A DNA stretch of 64,000 nt from Helopsaltes ochotensis (Eukaryota > Chordata > Aves > Passeriformes > Locustellidae): NCBI GenBank assembly GCA_013400155.1, contig VXBM01000044.1:1838464-1902463 (forward strand), given 5' to 3'. The notes beneath the pieces were generated by a model that saw only the letters and a program-made list of their open reading frames with translations, was not told where the DNA came from and did not search any database. Both the position numbers and the translations under genes were made by a program. This document shows positions 1 to 11,800 of this stretch, piece after piece (the first letter of the stretch is position 1; the number at the start of each line of letters is the position of its first letter).

Positions 1-2139
1 AAGTGAATATGGACCTTAAGAAGACAGCTTTACCCATTAGTCTTATTGCTTATACATTTTGACTACACAGAATGCCTTCTCCTTTTTTTTCTCCCTTTGC
101 TTGTTTATGTTATGCCTGTTCAGCCTGCCTTCAGTTTGTGTATATCCTACTCTACATATGAAGCAATCTCTTCGTAGTAAGTGCTTAAAAGTCAGTTTCT
201 CAGAATATTCCACCTATTTAAATTGTTTGCAGTAGTGAGAACAGAGAGCAAATGCAGAAAATGGGAACATAGATTAGGAGGATTTGTTTTTAAATTAAAT
301 GAGTGGAAAATATTTATGGGATTCATTGTTCTCTAATTGTAAAAGCTGCTATTGAATTCCTGTTTATCTTAAGTAAGCACTTATTGCTGGAACCTTCAAG
401 CAATGTTTTTCTTTATATCAGGTGCACACTTCAAATGCCAATATCTTCTGTTTAATGACCTGCCGGAGGCCTCGTTACACTTTCTCTGTTGTCCTAATCA
501 CAGTGTTAGGGAATCTTCTGATACAAGGCTGTGCAGCTCAGCTAGTGTCAGGAATCTTGCCCCATACTTTGACCATTTGGAGTTCATCCTCAAAGTGCTT
601 TGGGGAAATGTATGTCGCTCATTAAGAACATAATTTGGCCTATTAAAAGTTGTACTCCCTTTCTTTGTGCAGTCTGAAATGTCATGGCTGTATTATTTGC
701 ACTACAGGTTTAATGCTCCCTCAGAGTTGAACCAGAAATGATTTCTTAGTACCAAACCTGTTCATTTGGATTACTGGTAGTTTTGATATATTGGTGGTGT
801 TCTGAAAGGCAGTATTTATAGAACGAAATATTTTATCAGATCAACAGATTTAGCTGGAAAAAACCTCAGAGTTGCGTTAAGAAACAGAAGTGCTTTTTTA
901 GTCTTTGAAAGTTTGTTGCAGCAACAGACTGGTTGAAAAGCTCCAAAATACTGCTTTTATCTCTAAACTCGTTTAGCTTTTTCTTTGAAAAGGTTAGTGA
1001 CCTGCTTCTGGCTAATGACCTGAGAATGTTATAACCTGCTACTCCACAAAATAAGAACTCTAAATGAAAGTGGTGCTTGTCTGAATTACCTGGATCAAGA
1101 AGGCAGAGTGAGTTTACTACTACAAGGATTCAAGTGAAATAGCAGAATTGTTGAGAATGTTTCATTACCATCAGGTTCCCTAAATTTGTGTCTGATTCAG
1201 TTGTTTGGTTGCTGTCTCAAGGTGCTTTTCAGAAGAAGCCTGAATGAACTTGAAGTAGCATGCTGTGTGCTAGCCCAGTGGTGGACTGTGGGGGTCCAGA
1301 AATGAGAACAGAGATGGGAACACAGACCATACTTCTTTCCTTTCTTTCACTTGCACAGGGATTTACCTTCTAAGCCATGGCATGAAGGCCACTCTTTTTT
1401 TCAGTCTTTGCTGTATTTCTATAGTCTGTGTAAAGAGTGCTGCCTCGGAGATAAGCACTAGACAGGTGCAAAGGGGGAGAGACAAGCCAGATTTCCTGTT
1501 GCAGAAATCCTACTATGCTGCAGCTCACTCCATCTTTTGTTGCTGTAGCTGGAAGAATAAAACACCCTTCAGCTACATCTCTTTGCTGCCTCCAAAAAAT
1601 ATTGGGAAAATAATGCTGCACTCATTCTGCCATCCTTTCTGCCAAGATTAGTGGGCAGTGTGTGCTGAAAGAGAGTTTGGACCAAAGGAAAGGAGAAACT
1701 TGCACAAGAAACTAAATATTGTTTAAACAATCGTCACTTCATACCAGAATACAGTTGAATATTGAACTTAATACTGAAACCTATCCAGTACAAATCTCTG
1801 ATGAAATTTGATATTTGGGGTGGATTAATGATTCCTTCTCTTAGAAGTTCCTAAATTAAAAATATGAACAGCTTTTCAATAGTCAGGGATCCAGGAAATA
1901 GAGGACAATTGCTAGAACTGTTTCAAAGCAAAGAATTTGATTACCCATCACTCTAATAAATTTAGCAGTTTTAAATAATTTTAAAATCTCTCTTAATTGC
2001 TTTCTAAACTTTTTAGGTTACTGTATTTATTCATTTAGCCAAGTTCTATATAAATTCATTTCAAAATAAGATGTTTAGAGAAGCCTTTTCTTCCTTTCTT
2101 GATGAAAACAATAGGGGATCTCAGCCTTGTTATAAGGCT

Positions 2140-2380
2140 GGCTTTGACAACATCTAATAATTATGAGTGAACAACTTCTAATTGCACATTTATGATGCCT
2201 CATCTGGATTTGCTTTTTCCTCTGAAGCTTCATTTGGATGTAAATTAATTAGATGACTAATTAAAGGAAGGCCTTTGATTTGAGATCAGGAAAGCATGTT
2301 TGAATGAAGGCTACTCCCTCTTTATCTGGCAGCATCCTTGAATATTAGCAACATGTAATAATTAGGCGTGTCAAGTTATG
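2140..2380. promoter_or_regulatory. Candidate non-coding regulatory element rich in homeodomain cores
   Basis: Within about 240 bp there are at least four TAAT/ATTA clusters: CTAATAATTATGAG at 2155, TTAATTAG at 2245, CTAATTAAAG at 2258 and GTAATAATTAGG at 2356. Between them lie non-repetitive, moderately complex sequences. This density is typical of vertebrate conserved enhancers bound by homeodomain factors, but AT-rich DNA can produce such cores by chance. No conservation data are available here, so the call is tentative. Confidence 0.22.
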
Positions 2381-4129
2381 AGTTGATTCATCTTCTTTAA
2401 GTGGTCCCAGAGGAAGAGGTTGAGGATGATCATTCTCTAAAGGAGGCTGAAGAGAGTAAGATGCATAATCAGTTTCTGATGCCTCCTCAGAATATGTAGC
2501 TACTAATATTTAAGTTCTTGAGCTCTACAATATCCGTAAAGTGCAGACATTAAAAGGTAGGGGTGTGAGCAGAAACATAGCATGTGCATGGAAAGAATGT
2601 TACCTGTGTTGGGAAAGTAGTCCAAAATTAGTTCCTTTTATAGAGGTAAAACCAAAATCTTTGGCAGGCTAGTTGGTGAAGCATTTGCATCCTTTCCACC
2701 TGCTTGCTTTAGTGAGTGTAAACTATCAGTCCCTCCTGTGACTATGAAAGTAATCTGTGTACTTTTTGTATATGAAGCCCCAAACACCACAAACTTTATG
2801 AATTATTTATTCCAGGAGGGTATTTTCCAGAGCTGCTAACCACTGTTGATCCAATGTTGAATTCATGATTGAAGCTAACAATGTTCTTTAAGTCTGATTT
2901 TGGGTTGCAATCTACCTATGTGCAGGTGCAAGTGCATCCTAAAAGAAGCGCTGTTAAAAATAGAGCAGACCCCAAATACACAGTCATGGCCTTGGTTCCC
3001 TATATTCTGTAATAGGCTATTTTAGCAACAGCCAAACAGACAGCCCAAGCCAAAAACTTAGCCTGAAGTCCTGTGCCTGGGCCAGTCCTTTGTGGTGGTC
3101 TTCCTACACCTGATGTGATGCCAGCAGCTCTGGTACCAGAGAAGGAGCTACAAGTGTGTAGGAGGGATGATGTCAAGATCCTCCATTTGCATAACTGCAA
3201 ATTAAATGATGGGGTTTTTTCTGCAAATGAAACAATGTAATACCCACCCTCTCAAGCACAAATAGGAGTGATTGGAATGCAGGTCTACAGTTGCTGAAGA
3301 AGTTGATTGTTAAATTCGGGAAGTTGATTGTTATATTCAATGGGGTCAGCTTAATTTCTAATGTACACTGATCTGTTATCACCACAGTGTTCCCCTGTCC
3401 TGTTCCCCCTCCACTGGCTGTTTGTTCTTACCCTGTAGCTAGATGCTGGTAGCATAATGGCCAGACCAGAAAGACAATCAACAAATTCATCAAGCTAATG
3501 GCTAATTGTCCAGTTTCAGATGACCTCGTCTGAGCTCAGCTTCATCTTTGTTAAAAAACAGTGATTTAGAAGCGCTTTCCTACTCTGATAACAGTATTTG
3601 TTACTGCACTAATGAAGTTAGTAGTCAGATTTGATTAATTATACTTTTCTGTAATTTAGTATTTTTCTAAGATTGAAATAACGTGAAAAAGTTTCCTTGC
3701 AGAAGTCAACTGTCTGGAATTTAATCTTATGGCCAACTGACTGCTGAAATATACTTAATGAGTTCTACGGCTTCCTAAACCAGGTTAGATGAATCATTTG
3801 ATTATATTGATGGTCCTTGTTTACAGTTTCTCAAACTCTATGTTCTTGTTTCCTGTAATGAGTGTTAGTATAATAAAAAGCATTATACTTAGGTTAAAAC
3901 CCACTGCTTGAACTCAAAGATCAGAAAGGGATGTATAAAAAGATACAACTTTCTTGTAACAGACTGTAGCTGCTTCTGGACTACAAGGTGGTTAATAAGG
4001 TAATAATAACTCTCATTCCTGCAGACACTCCCCTTCAAAGCAAGTGTTTGAAATAGAAAGTAGCACTGTAGTTTGGACGTAGGGAAAGGTTGAAAAAGGT
4101 GCTGAGTGCTGGATTGTATCCCAGAGCAT

Positions 4130-4950
4130 GAAGAAAACTGTGTACTTGGTGGCACAGACTCAATTATTCCCTCATTTCCTCCCTCTCCCCAAGCTGCTCC
4201 TGTTCTCTGTCCAGCTCTATAACCTGACCTAGCCCTGGACCATGTGCCCTCTGATTGATTTGCCATCTCCTCTGCTCTCTTAGAAATCTTCTACCAATCT
4301 TCTTCAGCCAAGCACAGATGTCACCCTGAGCTCACTATGGAAATCACTACCCAAGCTCTTTGAGATTCCTACCTGTAAATCTCTCCTCATTCTCAGATAG
4401 TGCTCTCCTTTCTGGGCCTCTACAGGTGTCCTTGTTCTGTCTCCCATCAGTGTCCCAAGATCTTTTTATCATTTTGTTTGTTTAGCTGGTTCCTATTGCA
4501 GTCTGGATAGCAACTGTGAAATAAAATGCCTTTTCCCCTAATCTTTCCCTCCCTCTCAGCTGTAATTTCTTACCCCAGTCTACCCTTCCATTCAGAGCTT
4601 TCGTGTTTTCTGTCTCTGTCTCATACTCTTTACCAAACTTAGCAGCACTACTTTTCAGGTTTGTCTCCCTCCTTTGTCATTCTAGACAATTCATCCATTT
4701 CTAAACCCTAACCTCCCCTGATGACCAGCTATGACTGCGACTCCTCACTCTTAGATAATCACTTTCGTGCCAGACTCTAAATCTGCATCTTCTCCCAATC
4801 AGTTGTGTTTACAGACGTTTGTTCAGGTGAAATGGCTCTCCTGGTGGTGGGCAGTCACTAAGGCCATCACAAATTCAGGAGACCAGGCTTCCCCATTCCT
4901 ATCTCCAGTGCTGTTTCCACCTGCTGTCGCTCCTGCCACTTTGGGCTGAT
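4130..4950. other. Pyrimidine-rich (C/T) strand-skewed block
   Basis: For roughly 800 bp the + strand is strongly enriched in C and T with many CCCT, TCTC and CTCC runs, while the flanks are ordinary AT-rich sequence. It is not a simple tandem repeat. It could be a decayed retroelement or a region with transcription-linked skew. I do not recognise any encoded protein in it. Confidence 0.35.
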
Positions 4951-5514
4951 GCAGGCTTTGCAATGATGGAGCACAAAGTCTAAAACCATGCTGAGATAAA
5001 GCCAGCTCAGATTACTTGATATGTAAAATCAATTATTGCTTTTTATTGCTGGTGTTTTTAAGAGCTGTTATGTTGTTCTGCTGTTTTTGGAAGTGCTTGT
5101 GGTTACTGTGAGCACAGAAATGCTCCCATCTGGTGCAGGCTGTACAAAGGCTATCAAGCTTCAAAAATAGGCTACACTCAGTTTAAATGTGATGACAAAA
5201 GGCCAGCTGGAGTTGTCAGCAGAGATTTTGACACTTGTTTCAGAAGGACCAAGAGTTGTCTCATGATGGGTGTAGCTTCTTATTTCCATGTTCATAATGC
5301 CCAGAGCAGGGCACTTGACAGCTGTCTCTGTAGGTAACCTGTGGATGTGCTTCTCAAGGAATTCTGTGGAAACATAAAAAGCTTCTTAAGCCAAAGTACA
5401 GCCGTGTTAAGCCTGCATGTGTAAAAGTTATGCTGCTTCTTGTTTACTTGTAAGTCTTTGGTATATACTATATAATTTCTTAAATAATATGCTACCAGGT
5501 CATGTTTTATTCCC

Positions 5515-5582
5515 CAGATTTTTGAAGTTGGACTTGATGATCCCTATGGGTCCCTCCCAACTTCAGATATTCTTTTCTTCTA
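5515..5582 (+). repeat. CR1 LINE 3'-end fragment, short
   Basis: The core GTTGGACTTGATGATCCCTA, followed by a GGGTCCCTCCCAACTTCAG-like stretch and a degenerate ATATTCTTTT tail, matches the general pattern of the avian CR1 3' end (GGTTGGACT-GATGATC ... GGTCCCTTCCAACTC ... ATTCTATG). Only about 70 bp are recognisable. It lies in + orientation and is an old, strongly 5'-truncated copy. Confidence 0.7.
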
Positions 5583-8341
5583 GGAAATTGAAATGCATAT
5601 TTTAAGAACAAAAATTAATTCAGCTCAGCAATAGCTCTGGCTTGGTTAGTTCTTTATACTGTATATACAATTTTAGAGAAGTCATATACAAAACCAGTCA
5701 TCAAAACAAGGGAGAAGCTATCTAATAACCTGCTATCTTTATTTTGTGAATGAGTCTAACTTAAAAACAATAAAGTAAGACTTTCTCTACCTCTAACACA
5801 TCAGTGCTATGAACATTGTAGCTATAATTAATTTACATTTGGGATTCTGGGAGAAATTATTGAAGATGCAGAGAAAGAAATCAAAGTCAAACATCTGTAG
5901 GATGCTAATAGAAAGCGGAGGAGAGTTGCAGAGGACTTGAAAAGGTAAGTGCCTTTTATGAGAACTGTAGGAGAGTTATAGGAAAAGAAGAAGGCTGGCA
6001 GTGAAGGGAAAGGAAGGCAACATAACTCAGCAGAAGAGCAAGTGTCTGTGTCAAAGGAAGGTGGGAATGCAGCACCTCAGCTGAGGTCATTGCAAACTTT
6101 GGCAAGACAGGTTTCTTGAAATTAGATGTTGCATTACATCTGAATGTCACCTAGCATGAGATAGGGTGTGGCTTAATAACTTTTGTTTAGTAAGTGTAGA
6201 CATAACAGAAACAAGTTTGAGAAATCCTGTTTCTGGAGTAGCCAACCTTTCACAAACCTGGGGCTGCAGTAGTGCCACTGATGTAGGACCACCCCTTACA
6301 AATCCTTTGCCTGCTCACCCATCACAGGGATTAATGTGGATGGCTCTCTGCTGCATGTGGTGGGGCTTTTTAGTCTCTCCCACTGCAGCTTCTGGAGGTG
6401 CAGGGTGCTTGGCAAGGTGGTGTTTAGGGCAGTCTGGGTGCCTGCTGTGGGCTGTGCTGGTGGGTACAGACCTGCAGCACCCGCAGGCTCCAACCCCATC
6501 ACTCTCCTGCATGGAGGCAGGGGCACCATTCACCCCCTTTGTCTTCTCTGGGCAACCTGTGTGTAACCTGACTCTTGTTATTACTGGGCACCCTTTTGAT
6601 TTATGTATGTAAACACTTTCTGGAAAGAACAAAAATTAAAAAAGCAAACATAGTAAAAAAAAGGTGCTTAGTTGTCATTTGTTGCTTTACAGAAATTCAT
6701 GGTTAGGCAAAGGGATTGCATTATTTCTATGGCAACAGTATTGACTTGCTCTTCCTGGTATTAATATGTAGTCTTTCAGTTCATCTCTGGTGACGTTATA
6801 ACTGAGGTATGGTGAACAGAGCTGAGTGTGAACAAGGTTTGTGTGATCCAGTTGTTTGCCTGTGGGGAAGTAAATCTTTGACTATTAGCCAGCATGGGTG
6901 ATATCAGATGGTCACAGGTGATGCAGTTTCAAATGCAAATACATGGTGGAGGTGAATTGAAATTTACCAGCGAGGGGAAAAGGGTGTTAGTACACATACC
7001 TACTGTCAGCCACTGGTGTCGTATTCTTCAATGTAAACACATTTGCTTGACATGGTCTGGCAGTAGGAATGTGTAAGGTAAATAATGGAGGAGAAACTGT
7101 AGGACAAAACAAAGAGACATAGAAATTATTCTTTAATCTTTGCAGTGGTTTGTCTTCCACATTATAGCATAATTTGTATTTCTTATCTGTGAATGTCTAT
7201 TTGCAACTTAAAAGCTATTAAAATTTAACTTCTACTTATAAGCATAGTAGAATGAATACAGAAAATAAAAAATGTATTTGTACATGGATTTGACCACAGC
7301 ACGCAGTTCTGAAATAAAAATTTATCTTGGAAAAATTACTTGCTCTGCCCTTAAATTCTGTTTTTCCCTTTTTTTTTTTTCAGTTTGACAGGTTGGCAGA
7401 CACAGTTATAAGTATGCTCAAAACAGAATTCAATTAGTACCAGATACCTAATTTCATTGTATGAGAAAAAATATTCACGCTCTTAATGACGGACAGAGAA
7501 GCTTTGTGTGCCATTCATGTTTTTAACTGAGGCTCATTTACCTGGAAACAATCAATTCAAGCACTTACTGGCTTTTTCATCTTCTGGTCTCTTTGTCCAA
7601 GATTAAATATTTTCTATATACGAGATGCTTCAACTTAATCTAAAATTATGCGTTTGATGATAAGTTATTTGGTCAAGTTCAGGAACTGCAGCTGTGCAAA
7701 TCAGAAGTGATAATAAATAATAATTTTCTCTTACATCTATACTAAATTTTTCCCCAATTGTTTTTTTATGGAGCTCTATAATTTCTTGAATGTATTTCAG
7801 GGTTATAGTGCATGTTCTCAGGCACTGAAATAACTAAAACTATCATCACAATTAAGCAACAAAATATGACAGATGCAGTCTCAGGTTTGGAGGAAAAAGC
7901 AGAGTGGCTGGCAGTCTCTAACTTATTAATAACTAGTGCCAGTGCCATTGCTTCTTTCTCCACCAGGGACAAACCACCAAAATGTCTTGCTGATTCTCCT
8001 TTCCTGAGTTTTTAAGGGACTGTTTCATCTTGTCTGTCTGGAGCAGGTCCAGGTCTACAAATGGAAAATCCATTTATTATATTCTAATATTTATGTTGAG
8101 ATACCTTTTCTATAGGCCGGCTGATTTAACTCCTACTCTAGGAGTGAGGAAATGCAACTGCAACCTTTCACTTGCCCCTCTTTCCTGCAATGTCTGCTAT
8201 GCAAACCAATGCTTGCTGGTTAGTACTTCCTCAACTTTCTCAGTTTTCCAAAATAAGACTGTTATATGTATTATGTATTCGTGCTTTATTTTATTTATTT
8301 GGTGTGTTATTAGAATAAGTTGTGTTTGTTTTGAAATTAAA
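5583..8341. other. Intergenic non-coding DNA
   Basis: AT-rich sequence without supported exons. A somewhat GC-richer patch at about 6240-6560 gives overlapping open frames on both strands. Simultaneous openness in several frames points to a scarcity of stop codons rather than to a gene. A poly-T run of about a dozen bases lies near 7370. Confidence 0.55.
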
Positions 8342-8860
8342 TGGTAAAATCATTTGCAAACTGAGACAGCAGGGGCTACGTCACCCCTTTCCCGTAATTG
8401 AGGGAGGAACATTTTGCAACTGAACGAAGGGAGGAACTGAAGATTGAATAGGCCATCCATGAAGAGGAGTCAGCCAACCACCCAGTGATCGACACCTGGT
8501 GTGCATCTAATCTGAGTGGTAAGGGTGTGCCTCCAATGCATGACTCCAAGAAAATGAACCAAGCACCCACTTCTTCCCAAAGCACCATTCAACGAAATAA
8601 TAGCAGAGACATGAATATGCGAAGAAGCCAAACAAGGCAAAGGGATACAAAACGACTCACTGTCCAGCCAAAGAAATGTATAAAAATGGGCACCAAAAAG
8701 ACTGCGGTGGTGAACCATAGGGAGACTGTGCCATTGACATTGACTCTGTGGTTCACCCAGTATCGATTGCCAGGCTCTATGCTGACTTTGTGTGTGGCTT
8801 TTCTAAATTTTTGATATTTCAATTTCCCAATAAAACCTTTTATACATTTATTGGTGTTTT
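8342..8860 (+). mobile_element. LTR-like element (possible solo LTR of an endogenous retrovirus)
   Basis: This roughly 520-bp block is less AT-rich than its flanks and has the order expected of an LTR on the + strand: a GC-richer 5' portion, a TATAAAAA box at 8679-8686, about 150 bp of R/U5-like sequence, then AATAAA at 8829-8834 followed by T-rich sequence. A TG start (8342) and a CA end (8860) can be chosen, but I could not find a convincing target-site duplication, so the borders are approximate. No gag, pol or env coding remnant adjoins it. The name of the family is not known to me from sequence alone, and a non-viral promoter-like repeat is the alternative. Confidence 0.4.
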
Positions 8861-11800
8861 CATTTATAACAAGACCTATACTTTAGACATCATGAGCATG
8901 CAGCACTTAGTTGGTCAGAATTGTAAAGACTGGCAGTGCTGGGTATTTTACAGATTTAAAACCTGCTGTTTGTTTGTTTTTATTCTTAAAGTTGTTTTTT
9001 GCAAAAACTGTTTTATCCAGAGCTGTCTCTCTTGATATTTTCTTTTTGTGAAGGAGGAAGCTCCAGCTCTTCCCTGAGAAATCAGTGGGTGGGGAGCTGG
9101 TGTTGCTGACCGAAAACTATGCCTTTTGATCAATGCCCAGGAATTAGGATAGTTGGGGCCAATTCTATGCCAGCTTGTACCTGAACATGTCTGGTCAAGG
9201 CACAGTGCCTGCAAACTTCACAGGGGGTATTAGTCATTTATTTGGACTCACTCTTTCCATACTAGGAACTATGCTGAAGTGCTGTATTGTATGACTTTCC
9301 TTTCCTTGTGGGAATGTGATGCTGCTTGTTTCTTTAATATTCAGAGAAGCATGTGGCTGGTGCTAAAAATAGTAATGAATAATCATGACTTTAAAGCCAA
9401 AGAAAACAAAAGGAGAATCTGGGAACCCTGAGTATGTAAGTCTTCTTATTTGGCTGGTGTTTGCTTAGCCTTAGTCTTTTATTTTTTTATTTGGTCTATC
9501 TTTTTTGCAATCAAATAAAACTTTGTTTTCAGCTAAGCTGACTCTATCTGGAAGATTAACAAGCTTTCCAAACAAAACAATTCTTTTAATGAGATCATAA
9601 AGCTGTCTCCTCAGGAATGAAGCAAGGTTAGATGTTCATGGCTTAGTCTGCAGAATCTGACATTTTCAGAGGCCAGAAAAACCTGAGGCCTCTCAGCTTT
9701 TGTCTTTATCTGTGGTTCAGTGTCATCTCAGCTGGAGGCATTTGGTCATTCAGATACTGCGAAGTAGAAGTAGAGTTGATGTGAAAAATTATATTCTGGC
9801 ACTCCTTTTTCATGTTCTTTTCTCATTGTGTGAAATAGGGGAAGTCCATTAACATCACTCTTCTGCTGGAGCTGAAATACCGCCCCATCTGTTTTGTTGG
9901 CTGTGAGGTTATTAGCACAGAGGACAAAACACAAGAGCAGAACTAGTTGCTTTTAGCAAAGCCCTCCAAGCATGAATATTATAAATGATGGTGAAAATTT
10001 ACTACCTGTGTTTGGTGAAAATTTTAACAAGTGAATAGCACAGCATAGAGCCACAGAAAAGGAGAGAGATGGTTCTGCAGGAGTTTTCTGCTGAAGTGCA
10101 AGTGTATGGGGTCCATATTACAGTATTTAACACCATCAATGCCTCAGAGGTTAAGCCTCTTGTCAGCTAATTATGTGCATCCTCTGTTGCTCTGGAAATT
10201 GCAGAGCTGCCAAATATAACTCTGGAGCTCTGCATGCAACAGAGGTCTGGAGATCTGTCTCTCACAGCCTGCAATCCCACCCCTTCCTCTTCTCTTACAA
10301 GGCTAGCTTTTATTTTTATTTTGATTGCTAATTTTTTTAATGGAACTCTTCCATATTTTTCTGTAAGTATATTATTGTTATTATACTGTTTTATAATATA
10401 ATTTAATTATATTCAGAGACATGAAGACTGCTGGTGATCAACCACATGAACAGCTAAGAGAATAAGAAGAAGAATATGAAGAAGTGCCCTGAAACGTGAG
10501 CTGTGGTGGTACCTCATGTGTGCCTGTAACTTGTCTGTTCTTGGCAGAAGATGAGTGTTTGTCATAGTAAAACCAAGCCCTTGGTAATGTCAAAAACAGT
10601 CTCATTAGATGTCTGTGGAATTTGGGCTTCTAAGTAACAGAGGCTGGGCCCACCGCAGACACAGAGTGATGGCACAAGAAGGAGAGACTTGAATAGTGCC
10701 AACTCAAGCTCATCTGTTCATGAACAGTGCCTTTGCACAGAGCTGTGTGTTTGGAGCCAAGATCAAGGCAGTTGCGCTACAGAAATGCTGCACCCCATCG
10801 TGTACAATCTGGCAGATCAGACACTGCTCAGCACTGGTGTGGTGGCATCACCAACCACTCTGAATTTCTGCTCCCTCAGAGTGGGAGATACTGTTGCACT
10901 GTTTCAGTTCTAGAGCTGGTTTGGCAGTAGATTAAAAACCCTAAATATTGACTCTACTGAACATGTAAATGTATCTCAGACCTCTGTGAAGGTCATTTGT
11001 AGTTCTGATTGTGGCCTAGCCCACGTCCTAACTGAAGCCATGGTATGTATTTCCCCCACCCCCCTCCCCTTTTTCTTCTTTTTGAGGGATCATCTCCTAA
11101 AATTCATAGCACTTTTCTTTTCCTATGTTCTGGCCTTACCCCACTGCCTTTGCTCAGGAAGCCCCATCTTGCCAAGAAGACTCACCACTGTTGTGTCTAA
11201 AGTAATAAAGTCCTTAGCCTAGTCCACTGGACAGGAAAGATAGTTATCACTGCCTTCTGGGAGATCAAGATACCAGAGTTCTTGTCCTGATGTAACCCAT
11301 TTGTCAGCAGGGGTCACAGCGTACTGGTGAAGTTCAGAAAATGAGTTTAGGGAAAGAATTCAAATAAGCACTTTTGTAAGCTGCCTCTTCAATTAGCAGA
11401 GGAAAAAAAAGCTGTTTTTGTAGGAGTACTGTGGTATGTTGCTACCTTCTGAACACCTTCTGGAAAAGCCGGTCTCTCTCTGTTGATTGTGAAGGACTAG
11501 AAACTAAAAATAAAGGTTTTACAGAGAAGCTGCATTTTCCTAAAGAGGGAGAGTTAAGATCAGCACTAGAAAGGCAATATACTTTCTTGTTGCTCTGTGT
11601 CACTAGAAATACCAGCTTTTAAGAGTGCCATTAAGTTCTATGGATCTCTGAGTTGTTTGATGATGCTCATCACAGCTATAAGTACTTTTTACCTTTTCTT
11701 GGCAATTGCTTGTTTTTGTTACAAGCAGTCACTGCTAGATCTAATCAAGTTTAAACATGTGAACCATTAAATGTAAGAGCAGTAGTCTAGAGAAAAGGAA

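Larger units (their letters stand above)
1..5514. other. Intergenic non-coding DNA, left end
   Basis: No exon with paired splice sites and a recognisable protein is visible on either strand. The stretch is AT-rich. It contains a TAAT-rich cluster (2140-2380) and a pyrimidine-rich block (about 4130-4950), both listed separately. In other vertebrates the DNA upstream of SLC34A2 is a wide gap before ANAPC4, and this stretch fits that gap; this is inference from gene order. The short open frames present have no codon pattern or motif that I recognise. Confidence 0.6.

Noticed and set aside
6166..6632. Overlapping open frames of 148 and 105 codons on opposite strands
   Set aside because: Openness on both strands together reflects few stop codons in a GC-richer patch, not two genes.
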